Origin: Saururus chinensis
Taxonomy: Eukaryota; Streptophyta; Magnoliopsida; Piperales; Saururaceae
Assembly (NCBI GenBank): GCA_035235625.1
Contig: CP141150.1
Coordinates: forward strand, 29,590,756 to 29,654,755
Reading direction: 5' to 3'
DNA: 64,000 nucleotides
The notes under the pieces are model-generated. The model saw only the letters and a program-made list of their open reading frames with translations. It was not told the DNA's origin and made no database searches. Numbering within the stretch: the first letter of the stretch is position 1; each line of letters starts with the position of its first letter. Below are positions 33,645 to 44,788 of this stretch, piece by piece. The position numbers and the translations under genes were made by a program.

Positions 33645-36600
33645 TGTCACGCCCAAGGTTTTTCCTTACATTTAATTTAAAATTTTGCAAATCTTTTATT
33701 TCGAAATACAGATGTAAATCAAATGAAAGCACAAAATTCAGAAACTTGTTAAAATAATTTTCATAATTTAATTCATTATACTACAAAACTAACATTTTCA
33801 AGCATGCCCCGAAAAAAAATATAAAAGTAAAACCTGCCATGGCCATGGTCTTTAAAAATAAACAAATCTCAGGCCTTTCTGAGTACAAATTCTTCAACGG
33901 TCTGTGTTCTAGTTTGTACATATATGCACAAATCCTGAAAATAAATATTTCTCTCACCTTAAACAATACATGAAATTGTGGCACTAAAAACCACGAAGCC
34001 TCACAATGGTTTCGTTGCACTCCCAATCGAGGAAGAAGAGTACCACCGAGAATAGTTCCATCCAAAAAGTTGTCGATCAACTTGCAAAAGCCTCCAAACA
34101 AAGGGGCTAAAAAAATAGGGTGAGTATTTTCATACTCACTAGGAAAATACCCAGTAGGGGAAATAAATCAATGAACTTCGCAAGTTCATACATAGATGCA
34201 TCATTCATGCAATCATATATGAAGCAAGTACATAAAGTATAAATAAAGTGTCTTACCCACATACGATCGTACTGGTTGAACTTACACTTACTCTTATAGC
34301 AAACTCTTACACTTACATTCTGAATCAAAGTCTTACTCGTACCCATGGAAGGCCGTATCGGTCGATACGACACCGTATCGACCGATACTGGTACGGGGGG
34401 TGGTACGCCCCCCACACCAGATCGCGATATGTATCGGCTGTATCGGCCGTACTGTATTGATATGGCCAATACATATCAATGCAGTATTTAAAAAATATTT
34501 TTTTATTTTAAAAATTATTTTTTATTTAAAAAAATTATTTTTTTTTGAAAAAAGACTTTTTTTTTGAATTTTTTTCTTAAAAACAAAAATACAATTCAAA
34601 CCCAACTTCTTTGAAAGTTTATATTTTTATTATATTAAAAAATAATATTTTTAAAGTTATATGAGATGAATACGGGTAGGCCCATGTAATTTACACAATT
34701 ATTTTGTTTATATATAGTGCTCTACAAATATACATTTATTTAAACATATAAATTAGACTCATATTTATTTTTAAAATAAACTAATTTTAGAGCACTTAAT
34801 ATGGGAAAGAATGAGCAGTAATTTGTAAGGGACGGAGAACATAATAGTATATGGTTCCAAATAAACTGATTTTAGAATACTTGTATTAGTTTATACGACA
34901 TTTTACGGTTTTATTATGCTCTAAAAGAAGTATTATAATGATATATTATTAGTTATAATATTTTTTTATGTTTATAAAAGGGTTTACGCCCGTTTCGGCG
35001 TGTACCAAGCGTATCATCGGCGCGTACCCGTATCCATAGTCATCGATATTCTCATCCGTATCGATACGGCCTTCCATTCTCGTACCATCATACACTTACA
35101 CTTACAACACATACATACTCGTACGACCTTATTCGTACGAACTTACTTGTACGACCTTACTCGTACAGTCTTACTCTTATGCATAAATGTACTCTTACGT
35201 CTTCCTTAAAGGCTCACACTTACACTTACCCTGAATCATACTCGTATAGCTTACTCAGAATCTGAAACATACTACTTACTCTTACTGTAGTACACATACT
35301 ACCGACAACTAAAGCTCATTATAATTAATAAGCTCCAGCGTCGGAAAGGAAGGGAATGTCACTGGGGCATCACCTTAACCTTCGAGGAGCAACTAGACGC
35401 CATGGATTTTTCCAAAGGCAAGGCACACCTATGCTCATGGGGCACAGGATCAAACAGGTAAGAGTAGATCCATGATACTACTTACTTAAGCACGCAAATG
35501 CCCACTCTTTAGGGCCATACATTTCCAACAAGGGCCATACAGTGCCAACTAAGGGCGAAAAATATATGGTACCACTATTGGGTAGGAATCTTACAGTACC
35601 ACTCTTGGGCAGAACATACAGTGCCATCTGTAGGGAGAAAACATACAGAGCCCACGAAAGGCAGAAACTTACAGCGCTCTCAATAGAGCATCAAACGTCT
35701 GGGCCAAAATACAGAACCAAGACTAAATCCCGCAGGATGACACCATGGCTATACTAGGAAAGTCACTCAGTCGATTACTCATCCACTGGCACAAAACGAA
35801 ACTTAATCCGTCGAAACCCTCAGTCTCAAACTCACATCGTTATCGAATTAGGATGACTTATTATTCAAGTTCATATTAGGTAACTTATGCATATACAATT
35901 ATGTTCGGAACTACTTCCGTCTTACATTCTTCAGCCAACAAGGCTAGAAATACGCTCGTTCAGAAGTTCCAATCCACAAAGGTAACATTCTTTACTTAAC
36001 TCATCCCCCACCCTTACACTTACAACCTTACCAATCTCTGCATAGTCTTACTTGTCGAACTCGAATTCCACATTCACACTCTTACCATCAAATACTTACG
36101 ACCTTACATCTTACACCATCCGCCTTAAAACTGAATCATCTTACTCGAACTCCTCAAATGAAATTCTTTAAACCTAAGTCCCATCATCAAACCCTTACTA
36201 ATTCCTTACTCATTATTCTTTCGTTACAATTCATATTACGTACATTATGCATGTACAATTATATCGTTATCTCTTACTAACTCACAATCCCCCAAAAGCG
36301 CTCCAAATCTTAAGTCTTCAATTCCTTGCATCCCCCACGTCTCCTACTCATCGCTCCAACGTGCCATCTGACTCAAACTAAACAAATTCTCCAATCTCAT
36401 CAAATCCAACATTCGTCTTTCAATCTTGTCTTTCCTCGCCTGACATACAATCACAGTTTCCACGTCATAACTTACGAAGTACCCCTTAGCCAAACTTACA
36501 ATCAAACTCTTCTGCTCGTGCCCATCGATCACATACCACTAGTCCACAACGAAGATCACACACTCTGGTCACATACATATGATTCATAGCAACTTACTAC

Positions 36601-39493
36601 GTACCCTTAGTCTTCACTAATATACGCAAACAATTCACATACATACAACATGCTTTTATAAATAGCATAATCATGCAAAACATTAAATTATAAACTCCTA
36701 GCATGCTACTACACAATCAAAGCATGCTATAATGAAATTACGAGTTCAAGGTCCTATACCTCGTAATCCACGGGAGTTTGGTGGTGAGCAAACGACGGTG
36801 GCGGCGTCGATAGCGGAATATGCGGCCAAAAGCATCGCACTGAGAGAGTTGTTGTGTCCCGAGGATTTTCAGAGATGCTGGAATTAATCTCGATAAGGTT
36901 AGATTAATTTCACTTGAAGCCAAAGGTTTGGACGCTCTAAGGTGGCCGGACACAAGCTCGTGCCACTAGAAATGGCAGAAGGGACCATAGAATGGGGGCT
37001 AATTGATTGGAGGTTGGTCAACAGTATAAAATACTTTGTCACCCACAAAACATTAAAATAGACCGCGGACTACATCCAGTGGCAACAATTCCGCATTGTT
37101 GAAGCCTCACAACATGGCGGAGGGCTTGCTTGTGTACACATGGACATAGGAGAGACGAAGGAGGCTTTAACAGTCATATTGCCTAATGGCAAAGTCGTTC
37201 CATTGTCATACTTTGCAAAGGCGGTGCCTTTAGCCTAACTACACGTGCAACACAAGTGTGCGTTGTAAAGGGAAACCCTAGGGAAGGGTAGGTTATCGAT
37301 GGGTTCCGAAACGACTAGGCTGGTGAAAGCCGGATCCAATCACTTGCGGGCGGAATCAACTGTCGAACAACACATGTACGTCTTGTCATAGCCAAACTCT
37401 AAAAAGGGTGGTCTTTTAAGGGGTTAGGGTGGTTGGTCACGGAAGGGGTGAGGTTCGCCAACAGCTATCCCCTAAACAAACTTGAAAGCATTAAGCGTCG
37501 GAGAGTGTGGCCGACAAAGGTGGCAACAATTCTAACGCTACCCACAACCAAAACATCATACTAACGGTCATGCATCAAGCATGGCTTATGGTGGAGGGTA
37601 TGGGCACAACATCGGTTGAGCCTTCGATGGGCTGAGTCTAATGGCTTACAATAATACTTCCCCTTGGAAGAATCAGAATTCAGGAACTCTTTAACGTAGG
37701 TTTCGGGTCAAGCGTAACAGAAAATGGGGTGCAGAGTTAGAATCTGGCTAGAATTGTTGGCCCTTAATGTCACTCGGCCAGGGCAAAACCCACGATATAA
37801 GACAGGCAGCCCAAGTACGAGCGGTGTCAGGCTAAATTGTTAGCCCTAGGCTGAGGTGGGTCTCGCTGGGGCATTAAGAATGTAGCCCGAAGTTTGGGGG
37901 CATGGTTTATGTAACAAACGTGTAGGGCAGAGGAGCATGGGAGGCTAGGAATGATAGCCTCCCATCGTTGGGTCAATCGGGTGTCCGTAGTTATCCATTG
38001 GCTGACGTAGATGGCAGTGGACATGTTGTCATCGGGCCACAAATGGTTGAACAAGGGCCGAGGGACGATCTGGAAGACGCCAGGACCCGGCAGTCGCCGG
38101 ATAGCGGCAAGTCAAGTGGACATTGGCCCAATATCGTCTGACGTCCGACTGTGGAGGATGGATGCGGCCCATAAAAAAGTGTAACTCTGCTCTAATGCGG
38201 TCGGCCAATTGAACGAATTGGGACCAATCGATGCAAGAGGCTAGACCTCGGTACCTCTCCATCATCGGCTTGAGGCGGCAATCCGAAGGCCAATCAGTAG
38301 ATGGTAGCCGGCTGTGACAATAACAACAGAAAATTACAGAAGACATTTTGACCGGATCGGAATTGGGCAGAGGAGGGAATCGGAGAAGAAATGCCGATTC
38401 AGGGCAGCAGTCGGCCAGGGGCGGCCTTGCTGTCGCTTATTTGCAATAGGCCAAAGGCCAACCAGTGGTGGCCGACATCGAAAATAAACGACAGACCAAT
38501 CAAGGAAAAAGGGAAATTTTGTTTTTGTCCCAACCGGAGTAGGGCAAAGAACGGAGGAAGGTGGCAGCTAGGGTGGCGGCTGGTGCGACAACCTTGCCAT
38601 CACCGGGTTGGGGGAGGGCCAAAGGCCAATCGCCATGGCCGGCCACTGGCGGCACAGCTGGAGGCTGCAACACATAGTGACAAAATAGAACAAAAAAAGG
38701 GAAAACAAAGCTCCGTCTAGATCGAAAAATGGCAAAATGAAGGGTCACGGATGGGGAAGCGCGGTCTGGGCCAGGGGGTGGTGGCCTTGTTATCGCCGGG
38801 TCGGAAGAGAGCTAGAGGCCTGGTGACGACGGCTGGCAACCAGCGGCATAGCCACAGGTCGAACTGAACAGAAAATCGAAAAAAGATAGAGGCAGAATAG
38901 TTTTTACCTCACGGTAGCGAAGCGGGGACGGGGAGGGCAGGACCGTGGTGGCCGGAGGTCATCCTTACCAGGGTGGAGGTGTGACGGCGAGCTGGCGGCA
39001 CATTGGGGGAAATCCTGAAAAATGGTCACCAGGCCAAAAACGGGAAATGGAAAGAAGAGGCAGCGGCAGCTGGCCAGGGAGGCGGCGGTGGTGTCGCCAG
39101 GCCAAGGCAGGCTGGGCGGAAGCCAGCAGCCACCGGCGGCTCCACCTCCGGCCTCACATAGTGAAGGGCTGCCCCCCATGTTCACTGTACAAACTGCGGG
39201 TCGGGCGTGCCTTAGCGCGCCTGATCCGTTTGTATTATTATTATTATTTTTCATCTCTTCCCTTCTTCCATTTCTGTTCTCCTGCGTCCCGTCCGATTTT
39301 CCCGCCAAAAATTTTTGTGATGCGTCGAGACCCATGACCTATGACTAAACACCACTCCCGACTCTTACAATCACGAATATTACAAATACGGATACGCCGA
39401 AGCATTAAATTTCTTCATCGAAAATATGAGCAAAAAACTATAGAAAATTACAAAAATATGCAAAAATATTATAGAAAAATCGGGGATGTTACA
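33645..39493 (-). mobile_element. LTR-like unit B (same family as A, inverted)
   Basis: 5849 bp starting TGTCACGCCC and ending GGGGATGTTACA on the plus strand, with a perfect TSD ACACT at 33640-33644 and 39494-39498. On the minus strand the start TGTAACATCCCCGATTTTT parallels the start of unit A. The order is the same as in A: GC-rich non-coding part (36.7-39.4 kb), a GAAATTACGAGTTCAA junction, then GTACGAGTAAG-type repeats. Without the nested 735-bp element and its duplicated site it is about 5.1 kb. No coding domain, PBS or PPT is visible. Confidence 0.82.
34344..35078. mobile_element. 735-bp non-autonomous TIR element nested in unit B
   Basis: Ends ATGGAAGGCCGTATCG and CGATACGGCCTTCCAT are inverted repeats. 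The flanking 8-bp sequence CTCGTACC is duplicated at 34336-34343 and 35079-35086. Next to both ends there are further CCGTATCGATAC-type repeats. The interior is AT-rich and non-coding. Eight-bp duplication suggests hAT; a 9-bp reading (Mutator) would need one mismatch. It is the youngest layer here, three levels inside the nest. Confidence 0.8.
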
Positions 39494-39498
39494 ACACT

Positions 39499-40007
39499 CT
39501 CCCAAGATTTGGGAAGGCTGTTCAACACTGTAGACACTTGGACTACCTCATAGATGGGGTCCTCTAATGTCTCCAGGTCATCAGCAATGATGGACATGAC
39601 ACTAAGTACTCATTCACATCATCTCCTTCCATCATCTTGAAGTTTTGGTACTTAGAGTGTAACATCCTCTTATGAGCTTCAGTCTGCTCCCCATACCTAA
39701 CTGAAACTGCTTCCAGCATCTCTCTGGCAAACATGTACTTCTCAAAGAGCCTTTCCATCTTTGGCTTCATGAAAGTCAGAATTGTGGACCTAGCCTTGTT
39801 GTCATCCTCCCTCAGCTTTTCAAAAGCTTTCTTCTGAGCAGTTGAAGAACCTTTTGACAGTGGCTCAATGATCTTCTCAATGACATGAGCAAGATCGGAA
39901 AGAATTAAGATATGGTGTATCCTTCTCTTCCACACCAGATAGTTGTCAGCATTCAGCTTATCAGTCTTTTCTAATCCAAATGTGACCATCTTGAAGCCAT
40001 TGCGCAA
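39499..40007 (-). pseudogene. gag N-terminal region of copia element III
   Basis: Starts MRNGFKMVTFGLEK at 40007, then the copia gag pattern LNADNYLVWKRRIHHIL and a region rich in charged residues. A frameshift near 39605 moves the rest (SIIADDLETLEDP) to another frame, after which unit B interrupts at 39498. Start chosen because it is the first Met after the PBS/leader with gag similarity directly following. Confidence 0.88.
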
Positions 40008-40914
40008 CTATAGAGGGAAAAGGCAGAGAATAAGAAATTAATACTATATATGGAATGCTAACCGCTTCTAAATAAGGCAATTGCTTAGAGTACTCTTAAT
40101 CTAATAATAAGCCTAAGGGACAATTGAGTATAATATATTATGTTACTTAATTTAGATACACCTTAATTAGGGTTTGAGTCACTTTCCAAAAATAACCCTA
40201 ACTACCCCTTAGAAGTTACCCTAATTAGGTTATCTAGGTGTTTTATGATTTTAGAATCCCCTAAACACCCTACTCAGCACTTGAATACAACAAATAAACA
40301 ATTTAAAGGCTGCTAGAATTTTATATTTTTGTGCAGAAAAATTTTGGTGCAAAATTACCAAAATAGCCCTAGGGCTCTTTTGGTCTTTTCAGCCTTAAAT
40401 ACAAACAAAAATTTTTACACTAAAACTTATCAAAGATTATTCAAATCAGCAAACAACAATTCTGGATAGAGAATTATCAGAACACACACAATAAGTGGGA
40501 ATTGACCAAAATGCCCCTAGGGCTAAAACGGTCAATTCACACATTTATAATTCACAAAATTAATTTATTTTAATAAAAAATAAATCAATTAAGTCTTTTT
40601 GTCCAGAAAGAGGGTGAGTGTCCAGAACGTGATCAGAGAATTAATTGTGCAAAAAAATCAAGGCCAAATTGACTATTTTGCTCCGCATACAAACATGCAA
40701 TCTTCAATTAAACTCAAAATCACATCAATTCCAGCATGAAAATCAATCAAAACAGTCTAATATATATCCAATTTGAACTTAAAAACAAAATCCCTATGAT
40801 TAGATCTAGTAGATTAATCAATTTCACCAAATCCCCAATTCTAGCATGCAAAACCTAGATCGGGTAATCAAAACCGTTTTTTGATTGGATCAGCGACCAA
40901 CAACCCCCACCTAG
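40008..40914 (-). other. 5' leader of copia element III
   Basis: About 900 bp of non-coding AT-rich leader between the PBS and gag. It contains no ORF of note, as expected for the untranslated leader of a copia genomic RNA. Confidence 0.7.
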
Positions 40915-40926
40915 GCTCCGATACCA
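40915..40926 (-). other. primer binding site of copia element III
   Basis: On the minus strand TGGTATCGGAGC, complementary to the initiator-Met tRNA 3' end with one change from the canonical sequence. It lies one base from the 5' LTR end. Confidence 0.92.
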
Positions 40927-40927
40927 C

Positions 40928-41933
40928 TAAAGAGTGGCCAGACCAATGGAAGCACGGTGGGATGGGGGTGGCGCACCAATCAAAAACCGATCTTTACGAT
41001 TAAACTACAACAAAATCATGCATAAAACCCATATCAATGAGCAATAAACATATCCAATCAAATAGATCATGCAATTAAGAATACAAATCGGATCAAAAGC
41101 ATACTGACCTAGGCTGTCCAGCCCTTGCACACCCTCCAAGAGATCATCCTGCACACACCAATCTCAAGAAAAACAAGCCAATAAAAAAGGAGATTACCTC
41201 TATGTGTTGATCCTTCAAAAGCCCTCTTTCTTGGAAGTAAAACTCAGCAATATGGCACCCCTAGGCCCTCCTTTTCATGCACCATCTAGCAAGGGAGCAC
41301 ATCCCTCTCTTGCACCACATCCAAGGGGAAGGAGAGGAGGAGATGGGAGGCGGCCAGCAATGTTTTCACAAGAAAAACCTAGAGAGGGGGCCGAACCACA
41401 AGGGAGAGGGGGAGCCAAATTGGGAGAGGGAGAGGAGAGGAGTGGGGCGGCCTGATTAGGGCTCCTCTCCCTCTTCTTTCCCTTTAAATACCCCTCCTCC
41501 TTCCCCTAATAAAGCTGGGCCTAAGTTGGGCTTTTGGGCTTTCCTCAAACGGGTCATTCCTATTGAGTTTACAGACTTATATCAAGAAGGTCAAACACAA
41601 TGGGAGCGGGCTCTATCTCTCAAAGCCCGCAGATGCCTGGACCCCCTGCACACGGCCAAGCCCACGACAGGGTCGACCCTTCACTAATCACAGGTCCTAC
41701 CATCGACATATAATATGCGCATCTGGGCCCCACAACGTGTTAATGCATGACCTAGTCGAATGTTGTGTGTGTGTGTGACGTTAGCGGGTCCCAATAGAAT
41801 TAGTGTAACAAAGGCACATGTGGGGTCGGCGCAACCGCCCCCACCACCGTTGGACCCCATGGCTCGTACCGGTTCACCCAGACTGCGACAACGTTGGTCC
41901 AAACCGGGCCCGAGCCCATACCATGGTCCAACA
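40928..41933 (-). repeat. 5' LTR of copia element III
   Basis: Matches 21987-22988 over its length; its inner terminus is TA in place of TG. A minus-strand TATA-like TATTTAAA lies at 41490-41483, the likely genomic-RNA promoter. The outer end ...CCAACA borders TSD AGGAT. Confidence 0.93.
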
Positions 41934-42115
41934 AGGATTAGAGAAACTACTAACTATTCCATTCAATTAACCAAAACTCTAGCATACTAGTTGCTGCCAA
42001 GGGCCAAATATACTTATAGAGAAATTATTATCTAATCCTACTTGAATGAATTAGATTGCAAGGAATTTAACTAATACCCATAATGTAGGCCTTTATAAGT
42101 AACTGAATCATAACA

Positions 42116-42916
42116 TTCCAATTTTGCTTCCACTCTGCCTCGTCCTGAGGGTGGACTTTGCTTCGCACCATAAGCTCCACTCAAAACCTTGTCTTCAATG
42201 GAGCTCAATAGTGTTGCATGCATGTTATGCATGAGGAATATACGCTCCACAATCTAGTTGGATCTATGCGTAATGAACATGGCTTTAGGTAGCTTGAAAC
42301 AAGCAGAGTAATAGCAATGTAACATCACAATCATAGCAAAACCATATAATAACCTTGTAAATGAAAGTCGGATCCCAAGTCATGTGGACCTATAGAAGGT
42401 CATTGGGGAACAAAAGGAGCATAGCCTACTGAGTTGCATGGACCAGATCGAGTTGAAAATTAGACTTGATTGAACATACCTGCCTTAGGCTAGAAAAGGA
42501 ATTTGTTGCCTGCATGTTTGGATCTGAGCACGTAGAGATATCATTCAATCCCTCACGGATCGTCGTCTTCATTTCTACTTTGGCATGCCCTAACGAGGCT
42601 GGGAAACATTGTCACAAATGTGACTTGTACGGTCAGCCTAATGGCTATGGAAATTGCCATCATGAGATAAAGTCCGATGAGGTCGATGGGCTACAAAGAG
42701 GAACACTGGTCTGCCAAGGAGAAGGGAGTGCATGGCTCGGTGAGCATCGCCACGGCATGGGAAGAAAAAGCCAGAGAGAGAAAAGGAGAGTATATATAGA
42801 GAGAGAAGAAAGAGTGGATTGGGTGCAGAACCTGCGCTTGCATCCTGTGATGACCATCTAGAATCAACCTTCAGCTGCGCGAGCATGCTCTCATACCACT
42901 TATAGCTCTCATACCA
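42116..42916 (-). other. remnant internal region of an LTR element
   Basis: Non-coding DNA between LTR-like copy 1 and two PBS-like sites. The part next to the LTR reads, on the minus strand, as leader into a purine tract before TGTTATG. The other end has PBS-like sequence. No gag-pol domain is recognisable, so this would be a heavily deleted or non-autonomous element. The plus-strand ORF 42466-42861 overlaps minus ORFs and resembles nothing known. Confidence 0.4.
42887..42916 (-). other. tandemly duplicated initiator-Met PBS-like site
   Basis: On the minus strand TGGTATGAGAGC occurs at 42898-42887 and again at 42916-42905, each one base from TGGTATCAGAGC. Orientation agrees with the LTR-like repeat at 42115. 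No matching 5' LTR follows. Confidence 0.55.
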
Positions 42917-43239
42917 CTTTCTTATCCTGTAATGAGCCAACAACTTTTTTTTCTACTTTTTGTCTTTCAAATCATGTTTTGCAACCTTATCCACATCACT
43001 AATATAATTTAATAAACTCAAGCCACCTCTTACACCTTAGACTACACTGAGAACAACTTGGTGCCTATATGGATGTGTATTTAAAAAACTACACCTATGT
43101 TAGTAAAACAATCATGTGAATAGTGATCCAATATCATGTAAATCGTGTAATTGATAACACGCTTATTAAACTAATCATGTCATTGATTACATAAAATAAA
43201 TACATCTTGTTATTGAAAATACACACTAATCCTATTATC

Positions 43240-43342
43240 AAAAACATGATAATCAAATTAGCATGTTATAAAAACATACAAATCAAATCAGCATGTTATC
43301 TAAAACATGCTAATCAAATTAGCTTGTCATTGACAACACAAT
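43240..43342. repeat. three imperfect tandem units of about 31 bp
   Basis: Units share AAAACATG-TAATCAAATTAGCATGTTAT with an internal GCATGTTAT / AACATGC inverted pair. Looser related motifs (AACACGCTTATTAAAC, CTAATCATGTC) extend back to about 43140. They resemble subterminal repeats of a DNA transposon. Confidence 0.6.
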
Positions 43343-43347
43343 ACTCC

Positions 43348-44051
43348 TCAAATACTAATATGTAGTTGTGTTATCAAGTTTACACTAATATATGTAATTG
43401 TGTTATCATTTGAATAAAATTTTACCTGTAGCATGAGTGAAGCCCCAATTAGAATTCTGATTGTTACAGAGGGCTCGTTTTCTATGCTCTTGATGTTTCT
43501 ATGGGCTGATGATATCTCATGATAGAGCATGTTGACGAGTGCCCGTAGGTGTAATATGGCTAAATGTGCTAAGTCCTTGTCGGAGACAAAACACCTATTT
43601 TCTAATATGTCCTTCAAAATTTCCTCAATAAGGTTTTCCTCTGGCCTCTTCTCAGTGAAGAGCCTTTTCAAAAATTGTCTTTTGCCTTGGGCAACTTTTC
43701 CATCGGTATTGTCCAACTTCACTAGTTTCCTTTGGCCCTCAAACCCATAATTAGTGTGACGTCTTCCTTCGTGAGGGGTAGTATTTTTTCTTAGATGTTA
43801 AACACCTCTTATGAGTCATCACAGAACTCACCTATTAAAACATCCAGTAATGGTTTAGAGATTATAATTTTCTTGTATTCATATACTGGGTAGAACCCAG
43901 TCTCCTCCAATGTTCTCTTGCATTCCGGCCTTGATTTAACTAGGTCCTTCGATAGTCTCAGTCCGCCAGAGAAGCTATTTGTTCCCAGCCCCGACCTTCT
44001 CCTATAAATTATCTTCTTTTTCTCTTCTGAGGCCTTCACTGATTCTGCCAA
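43348..44051 (-). pseudogene. possible DUF1985-like domain of a Ulp1-type transposon gene
   Basis: Three minus-strand pieces join across frame breaks: 44051-43809 (ends LLDVLIGEFCDDS), about 43790-43735 in another frame (ILPLTKEDVTLIMGLRAKG), and 43722-43348 (FLKRLFTEKRP, DLAHLAILHL). The ILPLT-x-EDV-x-xI-x-GL pattern resembles the DUF1985/plant-mobile-domain-like N-terminal region of plant transposon proteins with Ulp1-type C48 peptidases. This is recognition by pattern only. It is broken in any case by two frame changes. Confidence 0.4.
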
Positions 44052-44216
44052 TGAGTGTCTTCTTGTTCTCCAAAGTGAGGTCTCAAAAGGTCACTTGGTA
44101 AAACAAATTTTTAAACCAAGTGAATTGCTATGTGTTAATAGCTTCATCATCTAAGTAAATCAGTATGTGTAGATATGATTGGCATCAAGGTCTAAATATG
44201 GAATTTCCTTTTTCAG

Positions 44217-44595
44217 GGGCTTATGTTGATTTAGCAAATGATGGAGGCCAATTAGCACTTCACTATTCTGCCAGTAAAGGAAGGTTAAAAATTGTTGAGC
44301 TGCTACTGGCGCATGGCGCTAAATTTAAGGACAAGGTGTCAAATTGTGTTTCCTTTTTTGTTTTGCTCGAAAATTGATTTTGTGCAGCGATCTTCTTAGT
44401 TAAGATTGTTTATGATTATGAAGTGTTATCACTTGCTGATCTTTGAGCTTTTTCCAACCTGGGCTAGTTTTAAATATTACATACAAACTACAGGCTGGTT
44501 GTACACCCTTAAACCAAGCAGCAAGTACTGGGAACTCATAGACTTGTGTGAGCTGTTAATAGAAGGAGCAGAAGTTGATGCTGTCGATAATGTAG
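44217..44595 (+). pseudogene. 26S proteasome subunit 10 (gankyrin)-like ankyrin fragment
   Basis: Exon 44217-44335 encodes an ankyrin repeat (VDLANDGGQLALHYSASKG, then VELLLAHGAKFKDK) bounded by TTTTTCAG and GTGTC. Exon 44494-44595 encodes the next repeat (GCTPL, AASTGNS, then LCELLIEGAEVDAVD) with a 2-base insertion that creates an in-frame TAG in the middle. Parent family: plant 26S proteasome non-ATPase regulatory subunit 10-like, in which GCTPLHRAASTG and LLIEEGAEVDAVD are typical. Introns are retained, so this is DNA-level duplication, not a retrocopy. The first and last ankyrin repeats are absent. Confidence 0.75.
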
Positions 44596-44788
44596 GTCAG
44601 TGACATGTGAGAATAGAGGTGCTTGTTTTATCTTGGTTTTTCCTTGTCCTAATTCATGGGTTATTGAATCCTATTAGACATCAGTGAAACAGTTTTAAAC
44701 GAATTGCACATATTAAAAAATTATCAAAGAAAGTTGTATGCTTCTACATGATACTTATTTGTGGAGCTTTCTTAGTTAAGAGGCTGAA

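Larger units (their letters stand above)
21987..41933 (-). mobile_element. Ty1/copia LTR retrotransposon III with three nested insertions
   Basis: Element on the minus strand. 5' LTR is 41933-40928, 3' LTR is 22988-21987, both about 1.0 kb and highly similar by eye. A perfect target duplication AGGAT lies at 21982-21986 and 41934-41938. Initiator-Met PBS is at 40926-40915 and a PPT (TAGTGGGGGA) abuts the 3' LTR. Its 19.9 kb reduce to about 6.9 kb after removing nested elements at 23450-27982, 30833-33465 and 33645-39493 with their TSDs. The interruptions fall in RNase H, the gag/zinc-knuckle linker and gag. Disruption of coding sequence means it is immobile in cis. Confidence 0.95.
21914..42115 (-). 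repeat. LTR-like repeat copy 1, split by giant copia insertion
   Basis: The two pieces are 21914-21986 and 41934-42115. Joined across the copia TSD they resemble the LTR-like repeats at 57769-58076, 60569-60881 and 62222-62507. Shared features are TAGACGGGTTGTCCACAAG-like start, GGATTAGAG-AAA, a GGCAAAGCC-like TATA region and end at CATAACATTCC. On the minus strand that end reads GGAATGTTATG, a purine tract followed by a TG start. Similarity is weaker than between the other copies, so this is the oldest layer of the nest. Confidence 0.5.

Noticed and set aside
34248..34460. Tyr-rich ORF crossing the end of the 735-bp TIR element
   Set aside because: It crosses the insertion boundary and reads through terminal palindromes.
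38029..39348. Overlapping 60-145 codon ORFs on both strands
   Set aside because: They lie in the GC-rich arm of unit B and are not conserved in frame with unit A.
42466..42861. 131-codon plus-strand ORF with a CHKCDLYG-like stretch
   Set aside because: Looked like a zinc-binding protein at first, but no second Cys/His set follows, overlapping minus-strand ORFs are of similar length, and it lies in LTR-element internal DNA.
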